DNA from: Hypsibius dujardini
Taxonomy: Eukaryota > Tardigrada > Eutardigrada > Parachela > Hypsibiidae
DNA length: 26,285 nucleotides
Reading direction: 5' to 3'
Assembly: GCA_001579985.1 (NCBI GenBank)
Contig: LRSR01003363.1
Coordinates: 1 to 26,285 of the forward strand
The translations under genes and the position numbers were made by a program. Below are positions 8,835 to 20,098 of the stretch, in pieces. The notes beneath the pieces are model-generated. The model was not told where the DNA came from and did no database searches. It worked only from the letters and a program-made list of their open reading frames with translations. Within the stretch, counting starts at the first letter, position 1. Each line of letters opens with the position of its first letter.

Positions 8835-10878
8835 TCCGTGGAGGCAAAGGCTGTCGGATTGTCTGAATAGTCGTCTTTCTTATAGCCATTAGAAAAATAT
8901 CGTTTTATATTGTTATCCTAAACGGTCTCCGCTTAGCAGTTTTATCATTTATTTTCTCATTTGATTACTGCCCCGGGCAGGATTATGCTGGCCATTCAAC
9001 CGTTTACGTCTTTTACTGGCGTTCTGGAAACATAGTTAAAAAGGCCAAGTTTGAGACACATAGTTCTTAGGTTTACAGACAGTTTAGACTCACAAACTGG
9101 TCAACGGGCTTGGTACTTTTTCCCCTGAGTTTATACCGGAGAAATTGTCAATCATGTTGTCCCGCTGTCATCGGCTGTCACACCCATCGATTGAAACGAT
9201 AATTATCCACAACAGTCACAGGCTGATATGCATTCTTATTCCAAACGGGTCAAGTATTAGCACGTCCTTGCAACTTCCGAGCTCGGCCTTAACTATATAA
9301 TCTGGATTGCTCTTAATTTTAGCTTAGGTAGTACCAAAATATTTGACGGAGTGTGACTTGGATCTTTCCAACTTGTTTCCAACTTCCAGGCGCCTTGGTC
9401 CACAATTTATTTTACGCAATCTCATATTCATTGAAATATAAAGAGGTCTTGGATATCGTGAGTAAAGATTGTAGATGGCGTGTTTTTCTCACAAAAAGGG
9501 ACGTAACTTGTAAAGGAAGGAGATTAGACTGATGCCCGATTTGACTTCTTGAAACAGGGCGTGATTTACGAATGCCTTGAAGTCGGAATTAACTTGGAAT
9601 GATACAATTAACACTCCATTTATTGTTCGACGGACACGAAGCTACAAAGCTTTCATAAACATAAAAATGTTTGTCTAATTGTCTTGATGGGTCCCGTTGT
9701 TATGTGAATCTTGAGTGAATCTGGCTTTGCACTTGTTGCACTTGTTGCAATTTCCGCCCTTGGGTTAAGTGCTACTGCTGCCGATTGAATTGGTATTTCA
9801 TGTTATCTGCAATGTACTGTGCACAATCAAATTAGTTCTCTCACTGATACGCGACAAATGTAGATGCGCTGAACAATCAACCTTATCGACTTTGACCTTA
9901 GAGCCAAGCACCAGACAAGAAAATAGAGTTCGAAACTAATCAAAGTTCACGAATTGATGGAACTTTGACGTATACAGTAAGGTCAAGTCTGCAAGTAATG
10001 ATAATGACTTTGAAATTAATTGTCCTCCCATGGAAGTATTGATCGTGATTGTGTGCTTGACCTTGCGGAAATAAGCAGACGTTCGAATGTACAATAGCAT
10101 TGTGCCGTTTCGACACGCAGCACACTCATGTTGGATGAGCCCCGCTTTCACAAAGTTCTTCGGACTTTAGTCTCGGTACTTCAATAAATATTTGACAAGC
10201 AACTATGGGTCGTATGAATTACCCGTTGAGAATCTAAAACAGGCTGAGTGGACAATGAGCTCCGAGTCATTGTTGTACAATCTTGTTATGTAAATACACA
10301 GAAGACGTCCACCGACGTAAATAATGTCTAGATCATTGTAAATCAAGTCTAGACACGTTGACTATCTGCTTGTGTACGAATCCAGTAGATAAACAGGTTG
10401 AAAAGCAAACATATAGTTTACCACGCGAACAAGTACTTTACAATCGCGCAAAATGCTTTGCCTAGTTGGGGAAATGTTTATAGAAGTAATAAAAACGTAA
10501 ACTTGTCAAATACTTCGACAAATTTCTAGCCATCATTGAAAAGAACGAAGGCAGAGCTCCGTTGTTGTGGCAGTAAACAGATCGCTATTGGCTAGTCGAC
10601 ATGTGTGCTTCGTTTGTGTATTTCGTGTCCATCTGTCTTTCCGTTTGTCTGCCTGTCTCTGTCTTTTATTTGTCTGTCTCTTTCTCTGTCGTCACGCTCA
10701 TCGTGTTGCCCTTGATTGGGGTAGATACGCATGTTTTGCAGTTCTGTCATTCCTAAGTACAATGAAATTATATGCTCTTGTGAAACAGCTTTTCAGTCTT
10801 TCTTGTATCTTGCCGCTTTTATGCAATAACTAAAATACTGAAAATAATCATGAATCAACTGGGTGAAGCATCAACTGT
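8835..10878. other. Non-coding stretch between AIG1-A and the dynamin-like gene
   Basis: About 2 kb with no supported gene, between two convergent 3' ends. A CT/TG-rich patch at 10618-10690 is a degenerate microsatellite similar in composition to 2804-2872 and produces a long but meaningless plus-strand frame rich in Cys and Leu. GCACTTGTT is doubled near 9727-9745. No clear polyadenylation signal was placed for either gene. Confidence 0.5.
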
Positions 10879-13800
10879 TCACGCTATAGCAAGTTCTCTG
10901 GCCAGTTGGACCGCCAACTCATAGTCCTCAAGTCGAGCTTTCGCTTCGCGTCGGTTTGCTGCGACGGCCTCCGATTCAGCTAACAGCGAAGAGTACACCT
11001 CCTGGATGTCCAAGTGCGCCAGTAAACGACTCCGAATTTTTCGCTAAACAACAACATGATCGAATTTTTAATAAATTATAATTTTTATTTCAGTTACGTA
11101 CATGAAAATTACACATCCGAGATTCATACCTCAACTTTTTTGTCCATGAAACGAACGATGATCTTCGGGATGGTATCACGGACGGTGTCTCTGGTGATGC
11201 TGAAATATCTCCTCACCAGCGCAACGTATAGGTCGCATTCCTCCTCTTCTTCTGACGTCATTCCCACGACCAAATCGCCCACACCCTAAACGGGGCACAC
11301 AAGGAATTATGATGGAGCAGCTATTATCCCACTCAAAGACCAGGGGGCAGTCCTCTGTTAAAAGTCCCGTTACAAGGAGAGGGGTGATATTTCCTTAAGC
11401 TTTTGAGAACAAATGGCAAAGGAATACTTTCTTCAGTAAAGAGTACAAATGATATCTCTATTTCTTGTCGGTATTGTTACTGAATTTTTGTTTGCTCCCT
11501 CAGTTTTATTTGATTTTTTTGGTGCTAATGGGTATTTATGAAAAAATGTGTCATTTAACGATGCATCTGGCCTTTGCCCAGATGACAAAGCACGTACATG
11601 CGGGTCAGGAGTTGTGAGCAGCGCTTGACCACTTTTTGGGCGATTGAGTAGCGGTCTAGTCGCTTTAACCTCCTCAAGCGCCGCCTGAAAGTGACGATTT
11701 TTTACGTTGATGTAATCCAAATGCATGTCGATTCCGTGCGACACCATTTTCTTGGTCTTTTTAAGTTTTTCCGTCAAAAAGTCTGCCACATCATCCACGA
11801 TGGCTTGGAAGAGGGCGGGATATCTGACCCTCACATCCTACAAGGTGACAGAAACACACATTCTTGTGGAGCTAATTGCAATGTTGCCAGTCAGTCGAGA
11901 CACACCAAATCTGACTGACCTTTATGCTGTCGTCCGCTGCCTCTTGGCTAATCAGAAGGACTTCACCGTGAGCCAGAACCACGCAGGATTGACTTTCCGC
12001 TCGCATAGCTTCAATCTCCCTCCTCACCAACGTCTCAAACGCAACTGGATTGAGGAATATTTGCGGGGTAATACCCTAGACATAGTAATCATAACAAAAG
12101 TAATCAACAAATGCCAGACTTGCTTTACAAATTCTGCCTTGACACTTCATGTATTGCAAGGTCCACTACAAAAATTTACTCAACTTTGAATGGGTCTCTA
12201 AGGTTAACCGTTTCTCAAAAATTTTAAATTCTTTCAAAACAATGTCTAGGTGAGTTGATTTTTAGACAAATAAATGGGTCACTTCTGGCTTTGGCCGAAA
12301 AAAGGCAAGCTTATATTTCTGTTTATACACTACTTTTGCCTATTTAGTGGGTTGGCTTTGCGTTCTCGACTTGTGAGATGGCAAAACTTCGTGTCAGTTC
12401 AAGAAACAATCAATCTACACAATGGTTAAAAACGACGTTTTTCATTTAGCAACCCCCCCCCCCAAGACTCCCCATAAAAAGTTTAAAATCTACTGGTTTT
12501 CTACATGGCCTCAATTCTACCCAGCACATGTTTGTTAACTATGAACATTGGAACCAGTACACGCGGTTGCTACAGTAAACCCACAAAAATGAGTAAATAT
12601 CCCTGTATTTTATATTCCGTTTAAAATTTTCCCATCGGAAAAAGTTTCCATTTGACGGAAGAGCTTTAAATAAGTTCTTATTCCAGCGTTCCTAATGATA
12701 TTCCACGCTTCCGCCTTGGTTATATCGCTCAGCGGATAAATGTAATCCAAGTTGTCCCAGTACAGGCTGTTGAATAGCTGCTCCACGCGAACTCCGCCTC
12801 GCAGCCGACCGTGACCGAGATCGATCCTGCCGCTGATGCTCTCGATGAAGCTGGTGCAGAACCTTTCGATTGCACCGACTACGTACTCAAATTGCCCGTT
12901 GGACTGAGGGTTGCCTTTGTAGGCGTATCTGCCGAAATCGTTCCAAGCTTCTCTAACTTCTTTTCGTAGGTGACACGCACAGCATCCAGATCTTTCCTCA
13001 GCTCCGGCAAACTCCTCTTCAGATGTTCCACAAACACCTGTGTAGGGTGTGGAGAAATAAAGGTATCGTACTGCCTCCAGAGCGTCAGAGCAGGACCACT
13101 TGCCCTTTTTCCCATTATATAATGTGTGTTTTTCTATTTTGTTGAAGAATTTTCAGTTTGTGCGTGTTGGGAGTTTAACTGCAGTGGGTCCCCATTTTGC
13201 CTCCCCCTGGTTCTATAATGAATGGTACCTTCTAGGTTCCTGAACGAATTTCATTTGCTAGCTAACCTTTTGTCTTGATTTTCAAATGAAAATGTTGTTA
13301 GTCAATCAGCTGCAAATGTGCTTGAAAGCGCAATACCGTTGACAGTACAGTACCGTAGAAAGATAGTCAACCAAGTTTCTCGTTCCATGCAGCTCCTTTA
13401 AGTCGCGGTATCACGGCTGGTTGAAAAACTTCTGCTCCTCCGAATCCTGGGTCTCGCGGAGCTAGGTGCGCATCGAGTGGGTAAAAGTAATTAGTCAATT
13501 CCGGTGGAATTACATGAACAAAAACAACAAACCCGGACTGAGACTGACTCACCTCTTGCTCCGACTGACTGGGCTGCTGAGGCAGCGGTGTGTTAATCAC
13601 CCCAACCGTGCGTAAACATTTAATCGCGTTTCCACCCGCTCTTCCACCGAGTCTCTCGGTGATGTTATCAGCGTTGTCCACCAAGTCCAGTTTCGTTAGC
13701 ACACAAATTGTCCGCAAGCCTTAAATTGAAGTAAAATGAAATCTATCCGCTCTCCCGGCCTGGTTAATTCCTTCCTTACCATCGGGGTCTACCCAGTTGG

Positions 13801-15197
13801 CGGCGCCGATACCTCTAGAAACGCCAAGATCATTGCTAGCTTGATGCACAGCCAGGATGATTGCCTTGGGATTCAGGATGTAGTCCATTACCAGGTCTTC
13901 AATTTCTTGATGCATTCGCTCACTCGCAGCAATTCGCTGAAATTTCAATCACATGTTCCACCGCTAAAGTAATCCATGAAATTATACAAGACAAGAGCGC
14001 ACTAGACTAACAAAGGGGAGAAATTGGAAGATCAAGTCAAGAATATTGTTTTAGGGGTCCCGAAATTGCGACAAATAAACAAAAAATTCGACAATGTGGC
14101 CCAAAATGTTGCTTCAACGAGGTCTCAAAACTGAAAAACGCAAGGAGAATCGATTTCACTAGCTTTCGCTACACAAATGCCAGCCATACAAATGAACCGA
14201 ACGGTTCCGTCATAGCATCAATTTTCAATGAAATTATTGTTACGATACAATATAAGCAGTCGGTTCAATTGTATTTCAAGATTTGTACGCGAACGGTAAA
14301 TTTGAGCGTGAAACTAAATGAGATGTAATTTCAACTGTGTTTTCAACTTTAAAAAAAAGGAAGTCCGCATCCGCAGGACCACAAAGATCAAATAATTCTT
14401 TGACTTTCTCGCATATACATATTTAAAACAAACTGATAAAGTCATTTTGGATTACAAAAAGATCTGAACACGTGATAAATTTCTGCCGCCATAACATAGA
14501 ACACCCACCTCAATTCGCCCAGGGAGATCGATGAGTGTGAGGTTGGGAACAGTGGGTGAGAGAACCTCAACAGTGATCAGCTTGGCTACCACCGCACCCT
14601 AAGGACAAGCATTTGAAGTTGATGTTACACATAAACTTCCCCACATCTATATCTACAGATACAGTATACAGCCGAATCATACACTGCTTCCACCGGTAAG
14701 CCTGTCGGTGGCTGTGCGAATTTCGGCGGCCACTTCAGTGAAGTCATCCATCTGCTTTCTGTAGATTTTCTTCAGACCTCGTTCTTCGTCTTGATCGGTC
14801 TCATAGCTCACAGTTATTTGCTGCAGGCCTCCATTGCCCATAACATCGAGACAAATTCGACAACTCTGTTTGGTTTTTCATTTTAGTTTTTATTCTTCTG
14901 CATACCGTGGAGTAACCTAGTGTTTCGCATTACGACCCTGATGGGAGTTCTGGTGACGGTATTCTGTCCACGTGGCAGAAACGAATGCCCGGCAATGCTT
15001 TCCAGCACGGAGCTCTTCCCATCGCTCTGCAATCAATATTAATAATAATTTTAACTTAGAGTTCCGGTGACGTACTGGTAATGCGGTCTTACTTGACCCC
15101 CTACAACGACGACTTGGGGAAAGGGAATTGATCGATCTAGGCCGATTGATTCCGCAATGGATTGCAGTTTACCGAACTTTTCGATGTATTTATCCAT
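10879..15197 (-). pseudogene. Dynamin/Mx-like large GTPase, 12 exons, disrupted
   Basis: Inferred exons, in order of transcription: 15093-15197, 14906-15026, 14683-14828, 14509-14598, 13780-13936, 13553-13719, 13354-13461, 12682-13037, 11920-12075, 11598-11837, 11130-11285, 10879-11043. They encode about 655 residues: GTPase domain with P-loop GGQSDGKSS, G3 DLPG and G4 TKLD; stalk (LRKDLDAV, FNPVAFETL-type segment, DYINVKNRHF); and a C-terminal GTPase effector domain (ITRDTVRDTIPK, then a charged helix). There is no PH or proline-rich domain, so the length and plan fit Mx or DRP1. Three lesions: an in-frame TGA at 13413-13411 in exon 7 (QKFFNQP-stop-YRDLKEL); exon 8 is 356 bases, one short, with a frame change near 12900-12960; and the exon 8 donor reads ATAAGA, not GTAAGA, at 12681. 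The end of exon 10 is uncertain (11598 preferred; GAG/GTTAAA further upstream is possible). An unseen 5' exon could precede 15197. Probably a pseudogene or a null allele. Confidence 0.88.
12453..12463 (+). repeat. Poly-C run
   Basis: Eleven consecutive C residues in intron 8 of the dynamin-like gene. Runs like this are prone to length error, which is relevant to the single-base frame problems in this window. Confidence 0.95.
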
Positions 15198-16070
15198 TTT
15201 TCCTTTGATACCAAAAAAGCACGACTGATCTGGAAAACCACGTAAATTAGTGCCAGGACGACTTCATGTTGCACATGAAAGGGCTTCATATAATCAAGTA
15301 AGGGCAAACTTTTGCAACACGGTAATTAAACCCGATAACATGGGTCTCGGTTTCACGTTTAGGCCACGCTAGTCTAAACTACCGTGTGGCCCGGGCAATC
15401 GGCGTCCGAAACAAATATAAAAATATCTTTAGGTGCAAAAGCATAAAAAGGTCGTCAACGTTTGCCACCAATCAACGAAACATATCAAAACAGAAATCGA
15501 TCATGAACGAGTTCAATCAAGTGATCGACCGGAGTTGTCAGTGGGACGCAATAAGCGCATTTCGGAAACTCGCTAATCACATTTCACTGAGCTGCCGGTA
15601 AAGCAATCTGAAAAAGCCACGTACCTATCAGAACTCTTTTTTTTGGCCCCCGTACTCTATGTTTACTCGCACACTGATAGTTTTTTATGATAGTTTTTTA
15701 CATCTATTTTTAGAGATTGTTTTGACGAGCGCCCTGTCTCTATTATTTGCTTGCTAAATAGTTCTTGGTTCGGCGGTCGTATAAGGATGTTGGTATTGGG
15801 TAGACGATTCAGTTATCGCTGGCCCGTGCAACAGGTAATTTTACCGGCAGTGACCCGAACTTTGTTCACCTGAGATATCGTGACAGGCGCGTTAATCAAC
15901 CAGCATTTGAGACACAATAGGAGGCGGACGGTGGCCTCATCTTTGCCCGAGCAGACGCGTACCAATCGAACAGTAAATATTCTTTCCTACGAACCATCTC
16001 ACTGTATGGCATCTTCTTCGCTTGACGACCTCAACCACAAGATCACAGAGTATTCGTCACGTTATCTACG
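15198..16070. promoter_or_regulatory. Head-to-head intergenic region between the dynamin-like gene and AIG1-B
   Basis: The minus-strand dynamin-like gene and the plus-strand AIG1-B gene start 873 bases apart, so this stretch should hold both promoters. An acceptor-like TTTTCCAG just upstream of the dynamin start (near 15232) suggests a further 5' exon. No clear TATA box, initiator or recognisable transcription-factor array was identified. The function is inferred from gene orientation only. Confidence 0.4.
15675..15700 (+). repeat. Short tandem duplication
   Basis: TGATAGTTTTTTA occurs twice in direct succession. It is probably a replication-slippage product and has no evident function. Confidence 0.8.
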
Positions 16071-16086
16071 ATGGATTCAAACGTGA
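16006..16086 (+). other. Upstream ORF overlapping the AIG1-B start
   Basis: An ATG at 16006 opens a 26-residue frame ending at TGA 16084-16086. It overlaps the AIG1-B start codon (16071) in a different frame. If it lies on the mature transcript it could limit translation of AIG1-B. The peptide is unrecognised. The transcription start is unknown, so it may be untranscribed. Confidence 0.35.
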
Positions 16087-18052
16087 AAATGAACATCTCC
16101 ATCCAAAATTCTTCTCACCAACACAACAACGTTGCGATTAACATTCAGATTGGGAATAACCGAGAAAGGAGCAGCTGGTATGATATTACAGAGACTGCGA
16201 CGGTAATCCGGACAGAACCAAATATTTCATTATTAACTCAGCATGGCAGAATTAGTGATAATTGCGGAGAGTTTGAACCTTCCTCTGGGAGTGTGATTGG
16301 CGAACATGTGCCGGCGTATTCCAGCGGTCACAACCAAAATATAGACTTGATGGTTGGATCTGGCCCCGCATCGGTGGAATCAGCTCAGGCTGCCCTTCAG
16401 AATGTGTTAGTGATCGGGCAAACGGGGTCCGGCAAATCAACGCTCATCAACTACCTCGCTAATATGAACCTCGAGGGACCAACGAAAACGTTGACGCTTG
16501 TGACACCTCATCCTAATCACACGAGACCAACAAAATATGTAGCTTCAGGCGTACGTGACGTAAGCGACCAATCTCAGAGCCAAACTAAAAACTGGTAAGT
16601 GGCCTGAAAATTATTATGAGCTTTTGATTGAGGATTTGAGGCATAAACTTGTCAGCTGTGATTTCTTCAGATATACAAAATGTTACAGAATTTAAACTTC
16701 AAATTGAATTGTTATTCTATATTAAACAAGATTGCTCTGCCAAAACTCAAATTTATTTACAACGTTTGCTTCCAAAACTGTTCCCGTGTATTTTTTAGAA
16801 AATTGGAGCGTCTTATTAAAAACTCCCTACTGATTACTTCCTCGTGCATTTCAGTAAAACGTATTCATTTGAAACCCTACCCGGATTAAACTTCATTGAC
16901 ACTCCGGGACTCAGCGACACGGCCGGCATAGCCCAGGATGAGGAGAACGTGCTGAAAATTCAAGCAGCTTGTCGAAATATAGACCGCCTAACGGGGATCA
17001 TACTAGTTGCCAACGGAACAACAACAAGAGACTCTGCCAGTCTGAAAAATGCCATCAGCCGATTGAGGGGATTTCTACCAAACATAGTGCGGAAGAACAT
17101 GATGATTGTCCTGACTAACTGTACACGTCTCACTTGCAACTATGACCTTGCACAGTTGAAGCCTTGGGAATTTAAACCGGAGCATGTATTCCACATGCAA
17201 AACTCGGCACTCTGTCGTGGCCTCGACGATGGCCCCTTAGACGAGCGCGAATTGATAAAGGACTGGCAAACCTCGATCAGTGAACTCAAAAGACTGCTCA
17301 CAGCCATCGGGACCCTAGACGCCGTTTCAACAGCATCGTTCGGAGCAATTGAGCAGTCATTGGCTAAAATCAAGGCTGATCTGCGTTCAGTTCTTATGGA
17401 TATCAGTAGTTTGCAGACCGTTCAAAGTATGTTCGAACAACATATCACCGAGTCGCCTAATGCTGCCGGTGACGCTTTACTTTTTGCCGACTACAAAAGC
17501 TCCAAAGTAATCACCTGTTATGAGCTACAAGACGCAGATACTTACAGCACATTTTGTAACGTCCATCTTGATATAACCTGTCACGCCAACTGCAAGGTGG
17601 TCTGGCCCGGTGCACGCGCAGTAGGATTTTGCTCACAGTTACGATTCGGAACATGCTTTAAATGTCACTGTGGACACAAGCAGCACTACCTTGCCAAGAA
17701 AAAGTTGGTGAAGAAGGAGCAGACACTTGCTGAAATTCTGCAAGTCATGCTGGAGCGCCAAAATTCAGCCTCTACAAAGACCGTTTCGAATGTGATGTAC
17801 GATGTTAAACTGGGTACGGCCCAAGCAGATGTAAGCTTGGTGAAGAGCCTTCTGCAGAACAAACTGCAGTTGGTAAAGGACCGTTGCCTCGAGATACAGA
17901 AGTTGTGCTCGGAATTTAATTTTGCAGTCGAGCTAGCCGCGGTGGTCGACGCTATGAAGCACCACGCGAAGGCAATCAAATCAGATACTGTCCGAGAGGA
18001 AGCAGAAGAAATGATAGCTCAGTTGGTGGCGTTCATTGGAAGGTTAGCTTGA
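16071..18052 (+). CDS. AIG1/GIMAP-type GTPase B, with Cys/His module, without the SAM-like domain
   Basis: Two exons, 16071-16594 and 16855-18052, join in frame (donor GTAAGT, acceptor TTTCAG, phase 2) to give 573 residues ending in TGA. The N-terminus is Asn/Gln/Ser-rich (repeats of the type NISIQN and INIQIGNN) rather than SAM-like. Motifs: P-loop GQTGSGKST (116-124), the intron-split Cys 175, DTPG (190-193), and TNCT (262-265) in the G4 position. The Cys/His module is complete (C409, H412, C417, H418, C421, C434, C442, C445, C447, H449, H452), followed by a helical tail. All frames are open and every motif is intact, so this is probably a working GTPase. It is the most divergent of the three paralogues; for example HMQNSALCRG replaces the MNNAA[YF]S[RH]SPE of A and C. 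Membrane action is inferred from the AIG1/GIMAP family; no transmembrane segment is visible. Confidence 0.9.
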
Positions 18053-20098
18053 ATTTTCAATGCAATCTTCATATTCAAAGCATTCCATACATGATTCGTG
18101 CTTCTCTGATGTTATCTTTTCATGACGATGTTTCTGATGCGGAATGAAAGTGGAACAATACAAGCAATTAAGCATCGATATGTTAATTTATCACTTGAAT
18201 GTCATGACGGAGTCTTGTTTGCGCGACCATGTGCCGTATACCGTGTACCGGGTTCAGGAATGCTGTTGAGAAACATGTTGCCATACCCACGCGCGCAGAT
18301 TGTACACACTAAAAAAAATTGTGAACACCAGTTCCTTCTCTAGCCATGGGCTACAAAATGTGTGCTCAAAGGTAGGTCCTCAAGCTCGTTGCGGCCTTGC
18401 TGTGTAATATTTGGTAGATTCCGGTGAAATTGCCCGTGGCTCAGCGCAGTACGGAATATTATTATTTATTGGCGTGAAACTCCATTAAACCGCTCTTATG
18501 CGCCATGCTTCCTCTTATAAAAAAATGCGATGCAGCTATTTTTAAAGGCCTGCAATTGGGCTACCTAAAGCGACAAATTCAACTCAGTCACATTATTGGT
18601 TTTTATGAAGGCTCCAATCTTGATGACGACTCAAATTTGCATAAATCGTGATATCTCGATTCCCATTCTTTCCGATTTAGTTTGTCTCTTTGCAAGCCTT
18701 AGTTTCAACCTAATTTAATTTATGTGACAGCCCAACACTATAAGAGCCGACTGAAAGCAAACTGGTTACGAGCATGGAGCACACAGAGCAGCTATGCACC
18801 GCAAAGCGAAAAGCACTTTTCTAAAAGCAATGTTGATGACAAATCTTGCCGAATTTCTGGCAGTTTAAGGGGCACTGTATCTCTCGTAATGGCATCCGTC
18901 TTATGAAACTTTGTTTTGGCTGCGTTATTGTAGTGGGGATCCAAAATAGGTTTTAGTTCTCCGGAACGAATTATTTGTTTGATAGCAAATGAGGATGCGA
19001 CCTGAACCATTATTGAGATCGGGTCTACCATTGAGTTTTGTCTGTCATTTTCTGGGATTTAGATTAAATTTCGTTTACTGACCTCTACTGGATGCTTACA
19101 TGGGCAAGTCGTGAAAAAACTCGTAACGGTAACTTCTAGGAGGGGAATATTTTGCTTTTACAAAAATGAAGACGAATCGCCTGATTGACTTGTTGATGCC
19201 TACGGTCAATATTAAATAAAAGAAAATAGCTATATTGCCCCGTGAGTTGGACGAATTGGATGCTCTCCATGCTCTCAAATTATCGGTGAAAATAGGTAGA
19301 CAACCGAAAGAGATTGAAGTAGGCCGCAGAAAAAAAATACAGTCTTTGACCATAACATTAGTATCGCATGAGTATGAATTTCGATAGCGTCGTTTATTTC
19401 AAGATCTGATTTTGTTGATCAATCAATCAAGTGTCTACAAGCATTGTAATAGAATCTGCTGTAATTAAAATCTTCCTTGATTTTTCCCTATTGAACTACG
19501 CCTTGTCAGTCGACAACAATATCTTTAAAATTATCAACGAAGGGCATGTGTTCAAGAAAAAGTTGGCCATGATCTGAGTGTTGCACTGATAATTGATCCC
19601 TTTTTAGTATAAAAGATTCAGTGAATATTGTTAATCTGTCCTGTTGTTTGGGTCAGCTCAGTTTAGTAAAACCAAGTAGAAGGGGACTTTTTCTAATGCG
19701 CCATGCTAAATCTATGAGAATTCGTTCTTTTCTACTTCACTTTTTCCTTAATCTAACCTAATCTATTAGCTCTGAATTCCTAGCCGTTTAGATGATTAAT
19801 TCTCTCCAAACTGAATGCATCAAAACAATCAAAAGTTGGACTTGATAAAAAATCATTGTCCTCGCTTCAACTGATATGCAGGGAACATCATACAAGGTCC
19901 AGTCGGGGTAAGAAGTTTCGCGAAAAGTTTCAACTCACCAGCTTCTTTCTCTCCTATGTGCACGCTAGAAAGTTGTTTTGCACTCGATGCACACGCTGCA
20001 CGTAACTTACCAGTTTATTTTCATTAATTGCAGATAATATCTCCCGGCATCAAGCAACAGCATTTCTCATATTTTGGCCGCATTGCACGCTAAGGAGC
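18053..20098. other. Non-coding stretch between AIG1-B and AIG1-C
   Basis: About 2 kb with no supported complete gene. It contains a short minus-strand dynamin GED-like trace (18852-18893). A possible 5'-UTR intron of AIG1-C runs from GGGGTAAGAAG (GT at 19908) to ATTGCAG (AG at 20033), just upstream of the AIG1-C ATG. Other short frames here have no family resemblance. Confidence 0.45.
18852..18893 (-). pseudogene. Possible dynamin GED remnant
   Basis: The minus strand reads AITRDTVPLKLPEI, which aligns with SITRDTVRDTIPKI in the GTPase effector domain of the 12-exon dynamin (exon 11), eight of fourteen identical. The flanking residues do not match. Its orientation and its place before an AIG1 gene fit the repeated dynamin/AIG1 layout. 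The match is short and could be chance. Confidence 0.25.

Noticed and set aside
10567-10833. 88-residue plus-strand frame rich in Cys, Leu and Phe
   Set aside because: It is the translation of a CT/TG-rich microsatellite-like patch with no ATG at its start and no family resemblance.
13411-13413. TGA in the dynamin gene, and TGA replacing Cys in the pseudogene, read as selenocysteine or an altered code
   Set aside because: AIG1-B and the dynamin gene itself end at TGA, so the code looks standard. No SECIS-like structure was recognised, and both dynamin copies carry other lesions.
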